DNA of 64,000 nucleotides, taken from the NCBI GenBank assembly GCA_003024785.1, contig PUQB01000012.1, forward strand, positions 1,357,891 to 1,421,890. The letters are read 5' to 3'. The notes under the pieces are model-generated. The model had not been told where the DNA came from, searched no databases, and saw only the letters and a list, made by a program, of their open reading frames with translations. The translations under genes and the position numbers were made by a program. Source of the DNA: Selaginella tamariscina (lineage: Eukaryota; Streptophyta; Lycopodiopsida; Selaginellales; Selaginellaceae). This document shows, piece after piece, positions 25,601 to 35,512 of this stretch (its first letter is position 1; each line of letters begins with the position of its first letter).

Positions 25601-26790
25601 ACATGCATATACCTCTTGGGTTTGAGGATGATGTTGCCTCTAGTGGCACTATATGGCAATTGCGGAAAGCTTTGTATGGCTTAAAACAAAGCTCCCGTGT
25701 TTGGTACCAAAAATTTGATGCTACCTTACGTGCTCAAGGCTTTTCTCGCTGCCATGCTGATCCCAATGTGTATGTGAAAGGCCATGCCAAGAGCATGCTC
25801 ATCGTGGCCCTCTATGTTGATGATTTGCTCATCATGGGTGATGACACTGATGCCATTGCTGCTCTAAAAGTTTCTCTTAGCCAGCAATTCCAGATGAAGG
25901 ACCTTGGCCAAGTTTCTTACTTTCTTGGCTTTGAGGTCACACATGATCCCAAGTCTGGTAGCTACATGCTTAGCCAACAACGTAAGGTCGAAGTCTTGCT
26001 GGATCGGTTTGGTATGCGTGATTGCCACCCTGTCAAGACCCCAATGGTTGTCGGTGCCATTGACCTCACAATTGAGCAACCCGGTGAGCCTCTACCTGCT
26101 GGGACTCCTTATCGGCATCTCATCGGTTGTCTCACATATTTGTCCCTAATGACTCGCCCCGACATCGCATATGCGACTATTGCCTTAAGTCAGTATAACA
26201 CGTCACCAACCACCATGCATTGGCAAGCTGCCAAGCGTATCGTCAGATACCTTCGGGGCACTATGGATTGTGGCATTGCTTATTCGGGAGGTGATGCATC
26301 GTTGACATGCTACACAGATGCTAGCTTTGCCAACAACAAAGGTCATCGCTCAACTTCTGGCATTTGCCTTTCCTTCTCAGGAGGTGCCATTGCGTGGGCT
26401 TCTAAGCGACAATCTGTGGTGGCACTTTCTAGTGCAGAAGCTGAGTACATTGCACTCACTACTGGTAGCAGGGAAGTGGTTTGGGCTCGGGGGCTACTTG
26501 CTGAGCTGGGATGTCCACAAGCTGGCCCCACTCCTTCTTGGTGCGACAACTTGAGCAGCATTGCCATGTCCAAGAACCCCGTCCACCATGCTCGCTCGAA
26601 GCACATTGAAGTCCAATTCCACTACGTGCGTGAGCTAGTTGATGGTGGCACACTGGCCGTCCAACATCTTGGGACAAAGGACATGCCAGCTGACCTTCTC
26701 ACCAAGCCATTGGGGCCACACCAGTTTCAACTCTTGCGCCACAGATTTGGGTTGGTAAGTGGCTTCGGTTTGGGGGGGAGTGTTACATGA
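22636..26790 (+). CDS. Copia gag-pol polyprotein, 1384 aa, intact
   Basis: I take the ATG at 22636 (GCCATGGAAG context) as the start; the frame is also open upstream through the primer site into the LTR to 22531. Order of domains: UBN2-type Gag to about residue 230; a 12-residue repeat built on AANAQKGQN (two copies); zinc knuckle C254-C257-H262-C267; protease with DSG at 316; GAG-pre-integrase WHKRLGH; integrase with H513-S-D515, D578 and E614 (D-x35-E spacing); a proline-rich linker (PPPPRRRRGMPDP); reverse transcriptase with ALYGLKQ and YVDD at 1060-1063; RNase H with D1228 and E1268 in SAEAEY. All catalytic motifs are present. The stop TGA lies inside the 3' LTR. There is no env-like frame, and gag and pol share one frame. 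Confidence 0.95.
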   Translation: MEGKPSIREFDGEGFEGFKIHLESFLLFHGLLGIVDGTEPSPAPGSTAAEVRDWNLRDSKARGSIAMCLSSNVLFAAPSIPKSTAAALWKWLSDTYGIKSEMDVFNIHSQLDSLRLEENGSIQTHIAKLQGFFTQLAAAGAKHCLTDEQQRLRLYKSLPASWKNAVESLLLQPGMTWADAVRSLRNIEAMRSERAEMPHAMYASQALGDAKVAKTYAAANAQKGQNFRVAANAQKGQNSRAFGRAKARLAKNQCARCLEMGHWAQDCTAPKPVKRPIAMTAKANLLESNGTATTNEVDEELYNAEAVVAPSRWLLDSGCTNLMGNKKSLFECYQPNIEKHAVHLGDNTTIPVEGIGQFRLSLDHGRTMTFDGAMHVSTLRRNLMSIAKICDQSAVVVFDAKGVSLVDSSDFHMLGTQLLRGKRIGDLYEITAADSVQAFQTVEADSRAELWHKRLGHVNYQSLQRMKSQGIVTGLDFRRIPSTFCEACVLGKHHRRNFSPSKHRAIGLLDLVHSDLCGPMDVPSHDGAKYFITFIDDYSRRTCIHFLMRKSDAVVAFQTYKAYVENLLGRKIKALRVDGGGEYLNNELRGICRDVGIRLQATARYTPQQNGVAERKNRTLVNAARALLADGHLDKTFWQEAIATAMHVQNRLATAALDGKTPEAFWTGSTPDVSHFRVFGCAAYAHTPDQLRKKLDPKSKKFIFIGYAQDDTIGRKAYKLWDLASHKALVSTDVMFNEDDFPMRTEALQDPSFIDETQLVPLIPLMGDGPLLPPPLDPIHELPLEIPLGNPPLLDMPEPVDAQIEDRPSTPPPPRRRRGMPDPMPILDQPRERRPSLKVRENIEVDAAELDDFCGLVDAGIPMTYDEAVSGPEAPYWMEAIAEEVASIRVNGTYVQVDSAPPGRRVLDPKWIFSKKYGKDGQVVRYKARLVVRGFRQVHGLDYDETFSPVVKMASLRTLFALAAARKWQVHHMDVKTAFLNGDLQEDIYMHIPLGFEDDVASSGTIWQLRKALYGLKQSSRVWYQKFDATLRAQGFSRCHADPNVYVKGHAKSMLIVALYVDDLLIMGDDTDAIAALKVSLSQQFQMKDLGQVSYFLGFEVTHDPKSGSYMLSQQRKVEVLLDRFGMRDCHPVKTPMVVGAIDLTIEQPGEPLPAGTPYRHLIGCLTYLSLMTRPDIAYATIALSQYNTSPTTMHWQAAKRIVRYLRGTMDCGIAYSGGDASLTCYTDASFANNKGHRSTSGICLSFSGGAIAWASKRQSVVALSSAEAEYIALTTGSREVVWARGLLAELGCPQAGPTPSWCDNLSSIAMSKNPVHHARSKHIEVQFHYVRELVDGGTLAVQHLGTKDMPADLLTKPLGPHQFQLLRHRFGLVSGFGLGGSVT
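26771..26780 (+). promoter_or_regulatory. Polypurine tract of copia copy 1
   Basis: TGGGGGGGAG lies immediately before the 3' LTR. It would prime plus-strand DNA synthesis. It is also coding, giving the Gly-Gly-Ser near the end of the polyprotein. Confidence 0.85.
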
Positions 26791-26867
26791 CATACCTCGC
26801 CACATATACATTTAGGGCTTTCCGTTTGTGTCCGTTAGCACGGTGCGCTTGGATCCTGATTGTCTCA
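26781..26867 (+). repeat. 3' LTR of copia copy 1
   Basis: This 87-bp repeat starts TGTTACATGACATACC and ends GATTGTCTCA. Its tenth base completes the stop codon of the polyprotein. CAATC follows it. Confidence 0.95.
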
Positions 26868-26872
26868 CAATC

Positions 26873-28027
26873 CCCCTTAAATTTTTACTATTAAACATAT
26901 CCACTTCTTAAAATTATAATAAATATTAATAATTAATCTTCTGTGTTTAAAAGGTTCATATTTATCTTTTAAAAATGAATTTCATTATACTAAATGGTTT
27001 TTGATATTAACACTAAGTGGAACTTAACCATTGTATTTATCCACTTGTCTTTCAGCTGCCTCTACTACGTGAGAAGAATAATAATATAAACACATTCTGA
27101 AGTTGTATCAAGCATATATATTAGGTGTATATATCCAGTTTGATACATGTGAAACATATTAAATTGATTATGTTTTTTCTCTTGCTTATTCAAACATGTG
27201 TTATTTTTAACTGAAATTAAATTTGTTTTCTTTTGTTTATTAAGTATTATTCATATAATATACTTTCCACATTAATATATTTATATGATACTTTTCTCTT
27301 GCATTTCTCAACTTATTATTACAAGTGTTTGTTGTGTTTACTTGTGATGTGTTTTATGAATTTTTTAAAAGTTGTTTTTTATTATATCTTAAATAAATTA
27401 TTAATTTAATTATAAAAAAAGTAAATAAAAATCATAAGGTATGCACATCAAAAAACTACACAAATAAATATTGTGCTAAAACAATGGTAGTATTTAACTG
27501 AAGAAACTCATTATCATTATCTCCAACACACATCTTTGTTATTTAAGAAATTTATATTTAAATTTAAAAAATGAATTTATATTACTTTTTTCAGTATTAA
27601 AAAAAATTGTGTCTTCACTTTTTTGAAAGCAAACCTTCTTTTTCATAAAGCTAAACCATCACTTTTATCAAAACAAATTAATATTCATTATTCGTTTTTT
27701 GTTATAACACTACATGTAACAACTTAAAATATTTTTATTTTTATTTTTTATAGTCTCAATTATTTAAACATATTAACCAATTCATTATGAAGCTTCTCAA
27801 ATTTGGTAAGTTTTTAGAAATAATTAAATAGTATCTTGTAAATGTATATCTCGTAAATAAATATGTATATTATACATTACATTTCACAAATACATATTTA
27901 TTACATTCACAAATGAATTTATGTGTGTCTTTCAAATCTGTAAATATAAATAATTATTTATATGCGTTAAGTTTCTTTTACTATATTAGTATCATAACTT
28001 ATGTTTATGTTTCTCTTTGTGAGGTTG

Positions 28028-28059
<32 letters not shown>

Positions 28060-28255
28060 AATAATATTTGCACATAATTTTATATTACATTTATTTTAAT
28101 GTTTAGTTACCTTCATCTTTTTGCGTCTTTACAATCGTGTGGATAAATAGTAATATTATAATAAATAATAAAAATATTTACATATATAAATTGTCATAAA
28201 TAATATTTCTGTTTACTTAACCAAATAAATAATATATATACTTGAAAAGTAAATA
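26873..28255. other. AT-rich intergenic DNA
   Basis: I see no gene. The stretch contains long A/T runs and a (TA)n(CA)n microsatellite at about 28028-28070. Confidence 0.65.
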
Positions 28256-28261
28256 TTCTTA

Positions 28262-28560
28262 AAGAACACCACGGTGGAACCCAATAAATGACCATTCTCT
28301 GAAGACAGGCAGTTTCCCGGAGACAACTCCATAACAGTACGTGTGTGTAGGTGTGTGAGTGAGCAAGAGAGAGGGATCATGGTGGGACTCTGAGGGATAA
28401 GAGGGAACTCCATAACAATACGTATGTGTGTGTGTGAGAGAACGGTGGGACTGAATAGTGTTGGGACCAAATAGAATGACCATTCTCTGAGGGATAAGTG
28501 GAGATTGAGAGGGAACTTCATAACCAGTACATGTATGTGTGTGTGTGAGATAGAAAAAGA
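28262..28560. repeat. Degenerate minisatellite, about three units near 100 bp
   Basis: Blocks GACCATTCTCTGA, GGGATAAG, GAGGGAACTCCATAAC, AGTACGTATG and a (GT)n run recur in order around 28290-28360, 28375-28435 and 28480-28550. Units differ by indels. Minus-strand open frames over it consist of repeated Ser/Thr/His/Leu strings and are not genes. Confidence 0.75.
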
Positions 28561-28663
28561 ACATGCTTACATTATAAAATATTAAAATCACACAGATAAA
28601 AGGCCAAAGTTGCAAATTCTGCATTAATATGGTCAACCATATCAATAGTGTCCTGTTGCTGAT

Positions 28664-29560
28664 TTAAGAGCCAGGGCGTTCCAACACAGATAGAAGGCTT
28701 GCCCCCCAGAATCCTTGCCATGTAATGTAAAATATATGTGTGCCATATTGTGTGTGTAATAGAAATGAATTACCTGCGTTTGGAGCTTGGTTACTTGACC
28801 AGTGAACAAAATTGGTAAGAATGTTCATGATCTCATCAGCCATTGCGTCGCATAAACAAAATGCATCCTTCAACGGATTAACAGTCTTGGCCACACCTGA
28901 TTTGACTTAAATAAGAAAATTTAGATTAAGAATTACTAAACCTGACTTTACTTGGTTTGTTTGATTTGGATCAGAAAATTTAGATCCCAAAACTCGCTTG
29001 AACATCTTGTGGAAGATCATTTCTGCTCGTCTGCAATCCTAAGAGAGAAGATAATTGACTCTTACCAAAAAAGAAATTTACCGCTCGTTTGATTTGGTAC
29101 TCTTGAACTTTGAAGAGTGCCAAACTGGCTCTGTAGAGTTGATTCAGAAAACCCATTTCCAGACTTGCTGCACCATAGTGATTTGGATCTTGATTTATGT
29201 AGGACCTAAGCCATGGAAGGACAGAAAAGAAAGAACACGCACTCGCAATTCGTTCTAAAAGAAGACATGCATGGAAATTATGAGAAAAAAAAAACGTTCT
29301 ATTAATGTTATCCGTGTTACTTAACAGGATTAGAATACAATTACCTGTGCATTAGCCACCATTTGCGGCCCTTGGACCTGGGGCACTGGGAAATTCTGCA
29401 AGAGCATTTGTAGTTTCAATGCTTCCTGTGGCTGCTAAGTTCATCTTTTCTTGAGCAAGATTTGCAGATTCTACAAGAAAATTAACATGTCCTTGTAACC
29501 AATTCATCCATAGCTGCCCCTAGGGCGGCAGTACCACCGCCATGCTCTTCTGTAGAAGTA
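28664..29560 (-). pseudogene. Cluster of possible minus-strand exons, unrecognised
   Basis: Four coding-like stretches on the minus strand have exon character. One contains GGGTAALGAAMDELVTR (about 29555-29495). Then ESANLAQEKMNLAATGSIET follows a TTTTCTTGTAG acceptor (about 29475-29365). A third contains RRAEMIFHKMFKRVLGSKF (about 29035-28980). The last contains DAMADEIMNILTNFVHWSS and ends at GCAG|GTAATT near 28772. Frames do not join cleanly and between the first two there are only about 21 bp, ending as a 3' splice site. I do not recognise the product; the helical, Met/Glu-rich character does not identify a family. It may be a broken gene. Confidence 0.3.
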
Positions 29561-29779
29561 CAAAGAAAATTGATGCAACTGGAAATGAGGAAAAAACTGT
29601 AAAAACAGAGAATGATCAAATGCAAGGATGGAATTGATTCACTAGAAATGAGAAAAAAGACCGAGAAAACACGGATTCTCCTGCTACTCTGTAGGATTGA
29701 ATCGATTCACATACCTGGAAATGGCGTGTTCCTCAATGTAGGTTCATAGCCGCAACGCAATCCATTGTAACCCTAACCC

Positions 29780-30300
29780 TAAAACCCATTTCATTTTTAA
29801 AACAGAACATATTTTATAATGTATTATATTAAAACATAACAATAATACTCATTTTTCACTTTTGTTACGCATTATACAATATCAACAAAAACAAATATAT
29901 TTATATAAGGAAGAGTAACAATTTTGTCATGTATATAAGTGTACACATGTAATCTTAATATTTATTGCTGCAATTGATATTATTTAAGATTTAATTTACA
30001 CAAAATTTAACTGGTGAATTCGTAAACCATATTATTTAAGTTTAAACACACATACTACTGAACAAAAAGGATTGTATTACAACTATGTACTCCTGCAATA
30101 TATGTGGTTGATATCATTTGTAACTAGTTCATACATTATTATACCAAGAAAGATCCGTTTTACTATCCTAGTTTGACATCTGATTTCATCTACATATACA
30201 AATGTTTAAAAGATCTCTATATATCCACATACAAACGAATACATAATAATATTATTTATGTATACGTGTGTTGTGTGTGTGTGTGTGTGTGTGTTATCAC
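29780..30300. other. AT-rich sequence with (GT)n microsatellite
   Basis: No coding signal. A short CCCTAACCCTAAAACCC stretch lies at about 29771-29787 and a (GT)n run at about 30268-30294. Confidence 0.6.
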
Positions 30301-31112
30301 CTTTGCGGCTGCTTAACCTCAATCAGCAGTTCCTCCTTTGCTTTTAATGAAGCTAACCCCTGGAAAATATAAACTTTATTGTCGTATAATTAAACAAATG
30401 TAATTAATTAATAATAAGTTTAATAATGAACCTGAGGTGATTTTGTGAGGTCATCAAGTAAAAAATCTAATGAACTCCGGACCTCACAGCAGTTCAGCCA
30501 ATCTACAAAATATATAACCAATATGTGTGTGTATATATATATATATATTCATATATTAACTATATGTGTGTGTGTGTAGATAGATTATCAAGTTAATATT
30601 ATTTCATTAACTGTATACTCAATGCAACATTAGTATTATATGCAGAAACATTAAGAAGGTGATGATAATCGATGTTTTGCTTTGCTCTTTCAGCTTCTTC
30701 TCTCTGTACACAATTAAAAAACATTTCAGCCGTGTTAAACCTCTCTCTCTCTCTCTCTCTACACACACCAGTGTATATTATATCTACGTATAGATTTAAT
30801 ATAGAGCTTATGTATCTAGCATGTACACATGTGTGCGTGTATGCATAGGCATCATTTGTATTCAGTTAAATGTACAAGTTACCTGGCCAACAGGTGCAAT
30901 AAATGGAGACTTATGACTTAAATAAGCAGCTATAGTGAGGAGAACCCAGAAATACTCCATATAAAATCATATATATACATGTATTATAGTGTATATATTC
31001 CACTCAATCAAAGGTGAACGAACTCACCAATCAAGTGAATGAATCCTGCGTGGTTTATGGAAGCTGTTCGCAGAGGCAAACTCACAGAGGAAGAATCACT
31101 TTCTTCTTCCTG
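30301..31112 (-). pseudogene. DExH-box RNA helicase-like C-terminal exons (fragment)
   Basis: Minus-strand exons with plausible splice sites read, in order: a Ser/Glu-rich stretch ending GFIHLIG (about 31112-31028); WVLLTIAAYLSHKSPFIAPV (about 30958-30893); REEAERAKQNIDYHH (about 30713-30663); DWLNCCEVRSSLDFLLDDLT (about 30504-30432); and LASLKAKEELLIEVKQPQ (about 30357-30303). The LTIAAxLSxKSPF and REEAxxAK pair is characteristic of the ratchet region after the helicase core in DExH proteins of the DHX29/DHX36/DHX57 group. The last two exons are not recognised. No ATPase core (GxGKT, DExH) is present here, so this is a fragment of a gene or a remnant. Several introns carry dinucleotide repeats. 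Confidence 0.4.
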
Positions 31113-31119
31113 TAGAAAT

Positions 31120-32850
31120 GACATGTGTAAATAAACGTATACTATACATATGAATATGTATGCATAACGTCAATCTATATAAGATTATATACATATTATG
31201 ATTACAATGCATGCGTTTGTCTATGTTTTTCTATCAAAATGTTTTAAGATATCCATATGCATACACACATACACAGACACAGACAACTCATTGGGTGGAT
31301 ATTCAGGCAAGGGCATTTTCCAAGGTGATTTTCTGCGTAAATATCATAAAAGAAATACTTAGTGAGAAAAAGAAAGAACAGAATTTAAACGTGTGTGTGT
31401 GTGTGCTTATATGTATATCATGATGTATGTATATATGTGATTTCAGCATTCTAACGGAAACAATATCACACGCATGCACCAACACACACTCACACACACA
31501 CAAGCACGTATATAAACCTTCACACACGATACATCACACATTGAAGTATTCATATTATGTACCATTGGGAGCAAGTTCGATTTGCTCCGCAGCGAATCCT
31601 GCCAAGACTATCATATATGTTCCTCTGTCTCATCTCCAACTGCATTACATCAATCAACACACGCACGCTCGCGCGCGCACATACACAAAACACCTTCATC
31701 ATATATTTTTATGTTTATACTAGACTACATCATACATTTTGATATTTAATCACAATAGTTTTATAAGTTTGATCAAATAACACCCCCACTGTTACTCAAT
31801 AAAGTTTATAATTATTATAATGTGGACCATATTGGCATGTATGTATTCAATACTTAAATGCTAAATTGCCTAGAAACTCTATCTAACACTGTGCATAAAC
31901 TATTATGAACTGAGTGACATAGTTAATATAGATACGTGTCATTTCCATATTTAAGAGGCTCTTAATATATATAAAAACTATCAAAGAAGTATTTTAATCT
32001 AAAACTTATAAGTTACCTTATATATATATATATATATATTCTCGACATATTCACGATAAAACTTTGTGTGTGTGTGTGTGTGCCAAAGTTGTTATTTGAT
32101 TAAACTTATGAAAACTCGAAGTAAGATACTTTTGATCAAATAATGACATTGAAGCACGATAGTATCTCCATATACATATATTTGATGGTATTTCTATGTT
32201 TAGCTTGAACATATCATAATGTTTCTGGAATATCATATACAGCATACAATTTAATATCTGTTATCGTATTTCTATGTTCATAAATATCAAATAGTACCTG
32301 TTTCCATAACTATAATATTTGTATACATAAATGTGCGAGTATATAGATATTTTCCATAAAGTAATACCAGAACATACACACACGCATATGGGAGCGTGTC
32401 TTTACGTACTGTGTGTGTGCGTGACTCCCAATAAATCTTTCCGGTATAAACTGCAAAGGATCCTTCCACACATTTGGCTCTTATATACATAAATGCGTCG
32501 AATATATTATAAGCTACTATCCAAAAACATATTCACACAATATATACATTAACACACCATACATGATTGAAATGCCCTAAACCTAATCTTAAAATCTTCG
32601 TAAATGAAAGAATATTCGTATTTATAGAGATCCTAATATATCTATTAATTTTGTTTTGAAATTTTATAAAACTTGGTATTAGTACTTAATTTAGCTAAAC
32701 TTGAGCTTAATTACATAGTTAATAAAGGGCAATTTAACTTATATAATGAATCATTTAGATTAGATTTCTAAATTTAATAATTTTGTTAACTGATTTTGTA
32801 TACAACTTTTCATAAAAAAGTTCCACATAGTTAAAACAACACGTTAAAAT
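31120..32850. other. AT-rich DNA with many microsatellites
   Basis: No gene is supported. Microsatellites include (CA)n at about 31484-31502, (TA)n at about 32018-32040 and (GT)n at about 32065-32082. A possible minus-strand exon (about 31640-31560) is open but I cannot identify it. Confidence 0.5.
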
Positions 32851-32887
32851 TTCTTATTATTGCCGGGGACAAAGATTAGGGTTGAGA

Positions 32888-33688
32888 ATGGTGAGGAGGA
32901 GGTTGGGTGGCGGCGGTGGGCGGCGGAGGCAGCCAGTCTCCTTTGCTCCACAATTGATGGATCCGGAAGAAGCACAGCGGAAGCGCGCTTTAATGGAAGC
33001 TATTACCAGGCGGCGTCGGATGAATTTAGCTGCATCCATACGCAATGTAAGCTCAATTGCTTTGTTTGAGAGTCTTATGTATTCCGCAGGGAAGGGCTAT
33101 GTACGAAATGCATCCGCCATACCCAGAATTAGAGGAGATTGAGGCTGTGGTCGCAAAGAGGGCACTCACGGATTTCTCTTCCAATGCCGCCTTTCCATTC
33201 GGCAATCTTCTCAAGCCAGATACAAGAGAGATCCGTGGATGCAGCATCTGCTTTTGAACTGCTCAAACAAGCAGCATTCTCGTGGATGATTCCCTCCTTG
33301 TAAGTCACAAACACCACACTCTCTGATAATCAGACCCATCACAGGCCGCCTGATAAACAGCTTCTACCCTTGAACCCAGAGGAGTTTAAAGCAAACCAGG
33401 AGGTCTTTTCCTTCTTGTCTAACAGTCTACACGGGGGAGAGGCTGAGCATCGAGGAGATGAAGTCTCTGCTTTCCGATTGGCTCCATGACAAAGCTGAAG
33501 ACGACGAGTGGTTCATGAGAAGGATCCAGAACGAGCTTCTGCACAACCCCGAGCCCGACATAGCCAAGTGTGAACTTGGTATCAAGGTACACATGCATAT
33601 ATGATCCCACACACACAGTGCTGAATTGTTTTGGCAGGTTTTCCTGTATGCCCAAGTCGAAGGACTTATTCAGAAGCGGTCCAATTAA
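32888..33688 (+). pseudogene. Unrecognised multi-exon plant gene, one frameshift
   Basis: Exon 1 (32888-33046, ATG start, basic leader MVRRRLGGGGGRRRQ) ends at a GTAAGC donor. Exon 2 starts at 33090 after TTCCGCAG and reads GRAMYEMHPPYPELEEIEAV in phase. Near 33215 a one-base shift is needed to continue into DAASAFELLKQAAFSWMIPS. Its donor GTAAGT is at 33300. Exon 3 (from 33345) reads PPDKQLLPLNPEEFKANQE, and then RLSIEEMKSLLSDWLHDKAE follows a 22-23 bp pyrimidine-rich insert ending CTAACAG. The last exon, after TTTGGCAG, gives VFLYAQVEGLIQKRSN and stops at 33688. The protein would be about 200 residues, mostly helical and acidic after a basic, possibly organelle-targeting N-terminus. I do not recognise the family. 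Confidence 0.5.
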
Positions 33689-33699
33689 TATATTTTATA

Positions 33700-34005
33700 T
33701 GCCTTTTTAAGTATAAGCACTTAAATTAATATATTTTCCAAACCTTAATCAATATGTATGTATTACATTATACTGTTCCTCCATGTAGTTTAAAACCCAT
33801 TCGGACGGCTCAAACGCACACATGCATGTATGCAAACGACTGCTTGAGTACGATTGTGTTACATAATTTTGATATGTAACACACACACACACACATAAGA
33901 GTGTGTAACACACATTTGCACTTATAAAGGAAGGTAACAACGAGAGGACATGGATCCATATATATAAATTTGTAAATGTTTCAGTACTAAGCTCAAGGTA
34001 CACAA
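33700..34005. other. AT-rich spacer
   Basis: I see no gene here. It contains a short (CA)n run at about 33880-33895. Confidence 0.5.
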
Positions 34006-34009
34006 GCAT

Positions 34010-34315
34010 ACTTCGCTGCTATCAGGATATAACCAAGCGACTCGCTCTTGTTCAACAAATGCAGTCCATACAGCCGCATCACGGCTTCTACAGTCATCGA
34101 TAGTGCTTCCACATTTCATATACATATCTACAAGTGAACACACCACTCTTTCGTCCCTCTCACATTCACAACTTGTTGCAAAAGCTTCAATGGACTCTCT
34201 CTTATGTAGTCCCGACGGTATACCGCTGCAGGCCTTGAGTGCAGCCAGAAAGGTTGATGAATTCATACCAATCTCATCTGATGCAAGAACTCCTGCTTTC
34301 CTGTTTGCTTTCTAA
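34010..34315 (-). pseudogene. Pentatricopeptide-repeat (PPR) protein fragment
   Basis: The minus strand encodes SSTFLAALKACSGIPSGLHK, then VVCSLVDMYMKCGS, then SRDAAVWTAF. This is the plant PLS-class PPR pattern (FxxALKAC...G..IH, VxxSLVDMYxKCGS, RDxxxWTAxI). Compared with the 35-residue repeat, about eight residues are missing between KCGSTIDD and RSRD, and the next repeat dissolves after WTAFVEQ. There is no start codon or upstream array of repeats. PPR proteins bind organelle RNA; this remnant cannot. Confidence 0.7.
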
Positions 34316-34319
34316 CATT

Positions 34320-35320
34320 AATGCGTTCCAGCGTGCTGTGTAACACGACTGTAGGGTGTTGAACACCAGCCATACTCCTGCATTTTGCATATATTGCTAC
34401 TAGGGTGTTTGCTACATTCACACCCATACCTAAGTGCTTGATGATTGGTGATTGTCACACCCAAGACTTTACTTTAGTTGATCTTGATTGATCTTGATCA
34501 CCTTGTGTGGAGAATGGCATCCAATTAAGTTGGTTGCCTTTATAAGGCTGAGAGTCTTAATCGTATAAAGAAATTATATATAAGACATATACGCTATATA
34601 ATCTTTGAACTTATTGAACTTAAAAACATATATATTAATTGAAATATCTGACAAATAATATTAACACATACGCACACATATATATAATATTATGTTACAT
34701 GATAGATTCTATATGTATGTAGGTAATGTGTGTGTGTACCTTAAGGTCAGATTCAACGACCAGGTCGACATGTCCAGCTGCAAGAAGTAACAATCATGCA
34801 AAATGTTAAAGTAAGAGAAGAATAATAATCTTAATATTAAGATTATCTTATTATTATATACGACCTTACAAGTACGAGTTACAATCTTCTGATTTTGTTT
34901 AGTGGCCTTTCCTGCCAATCCATCGCTTCTTCATGGTTGATCCATGACTGTCATCTTGCGTAGTAAACAATAATCCTATAAAATGATAATAGTACAATCT
35001 CTCAAACTCCAAACAGGGCAGATTACAAGGCAATAAGCGTGCCAAAAACTGGTTTTCCTGTGAATGTGAATTTTGAGACATTTATTAATAAGATGATTTG
35101 TTTATTTGTATTAATGATTTATTATAACAACTTCAGTGAAATATTTACAATAATGTACATTAAATAATTGGGAAACACAAATTTAATTGTGTTTATAATT
35201 TAATACACTAATAATAATATTTCAAAATTATTTTTATATTCTCTTTTTAAATTGAATTTATATTATATTATAGTTTTATTTGTTTATTTTTTTCTTGCAT
35301 TTTTTAATAAATGCTACATT
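34320..35320. other. AT-rich intergenic DNA up to the gypsy element
   Basis: I see no gene. CATT (35317-35320) is the proximal copy of a short flanking duplication of the next element. Confidence 0.6.
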
Positions 35321-35480
35321 TGTGAGAGCTCGGAATATAAAATGTGTATATCCATTAGTTCAGAAACCCTAACTTATATACAAGAGCGAGTGGTCCAGAT
35401 TGAATCCAATCCGACGGCTATCAAAATCCACTACGCTAATAATAGTATGTGCACATGCAGCCGTACACGTGGATCTTACA
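35321..35480 (-). repeat. 3' LTR of the gypsy element
   Basis: This is the downstream LTR in the sense of the minus-strand element. On the minus strand a purine-rich run, GAGAGGAGGGGATGA (35481-35495), immediately precedes it and is the likely polypurine tract. Confidence 0.85.
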
Positions 35481-35512
35481 TCATCCCCTCCTCTCGGAAG
35501 GGTGTAAGTTGG

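Larger units (their letters stand above)
22524..26867 (+). mobile_element. Complete Ty1/copia retrotransposon, copy 1 (4344 bp, very short LTRs)
   Basis: The element is bounded by direct repeats of 88 bp (22524-22611) and 87 bp (26781-26867) that start TGTTA and end TCTCA. It is flanked on both sides by CAATC (22519-22523 and 26868-26872), a 5-bp target-site duplication. A primer-binding site follows the 5' LTR at once, and a purine run precedes the 3' LTR. Between them lies a single uninterrupted gag-pol frame in copia order (protease, integrase, reverse transcriptase, RNase H). The LTRs differ only by one inserted A near the start of the 5' copy, so the insertion is young. Every part needed for autonomous movement appears present. 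LTRs this short are unusual for an autonomous copia element. Confidence 0.95.

Noticed and set aside
28213-28645. Two overlapping minus-strand open frames of 102 and 128 codons
   Set aside because: They are translations of the degenerate minisatellite; their internal repeats follow the DNA units.
29771-29787. CCCTAACCCTAAAACCC, telomere-like
   Set aside because: Only two perfect plant-type units; too short to be an interstitial telomere, and similar words occur by chance in this sequence.
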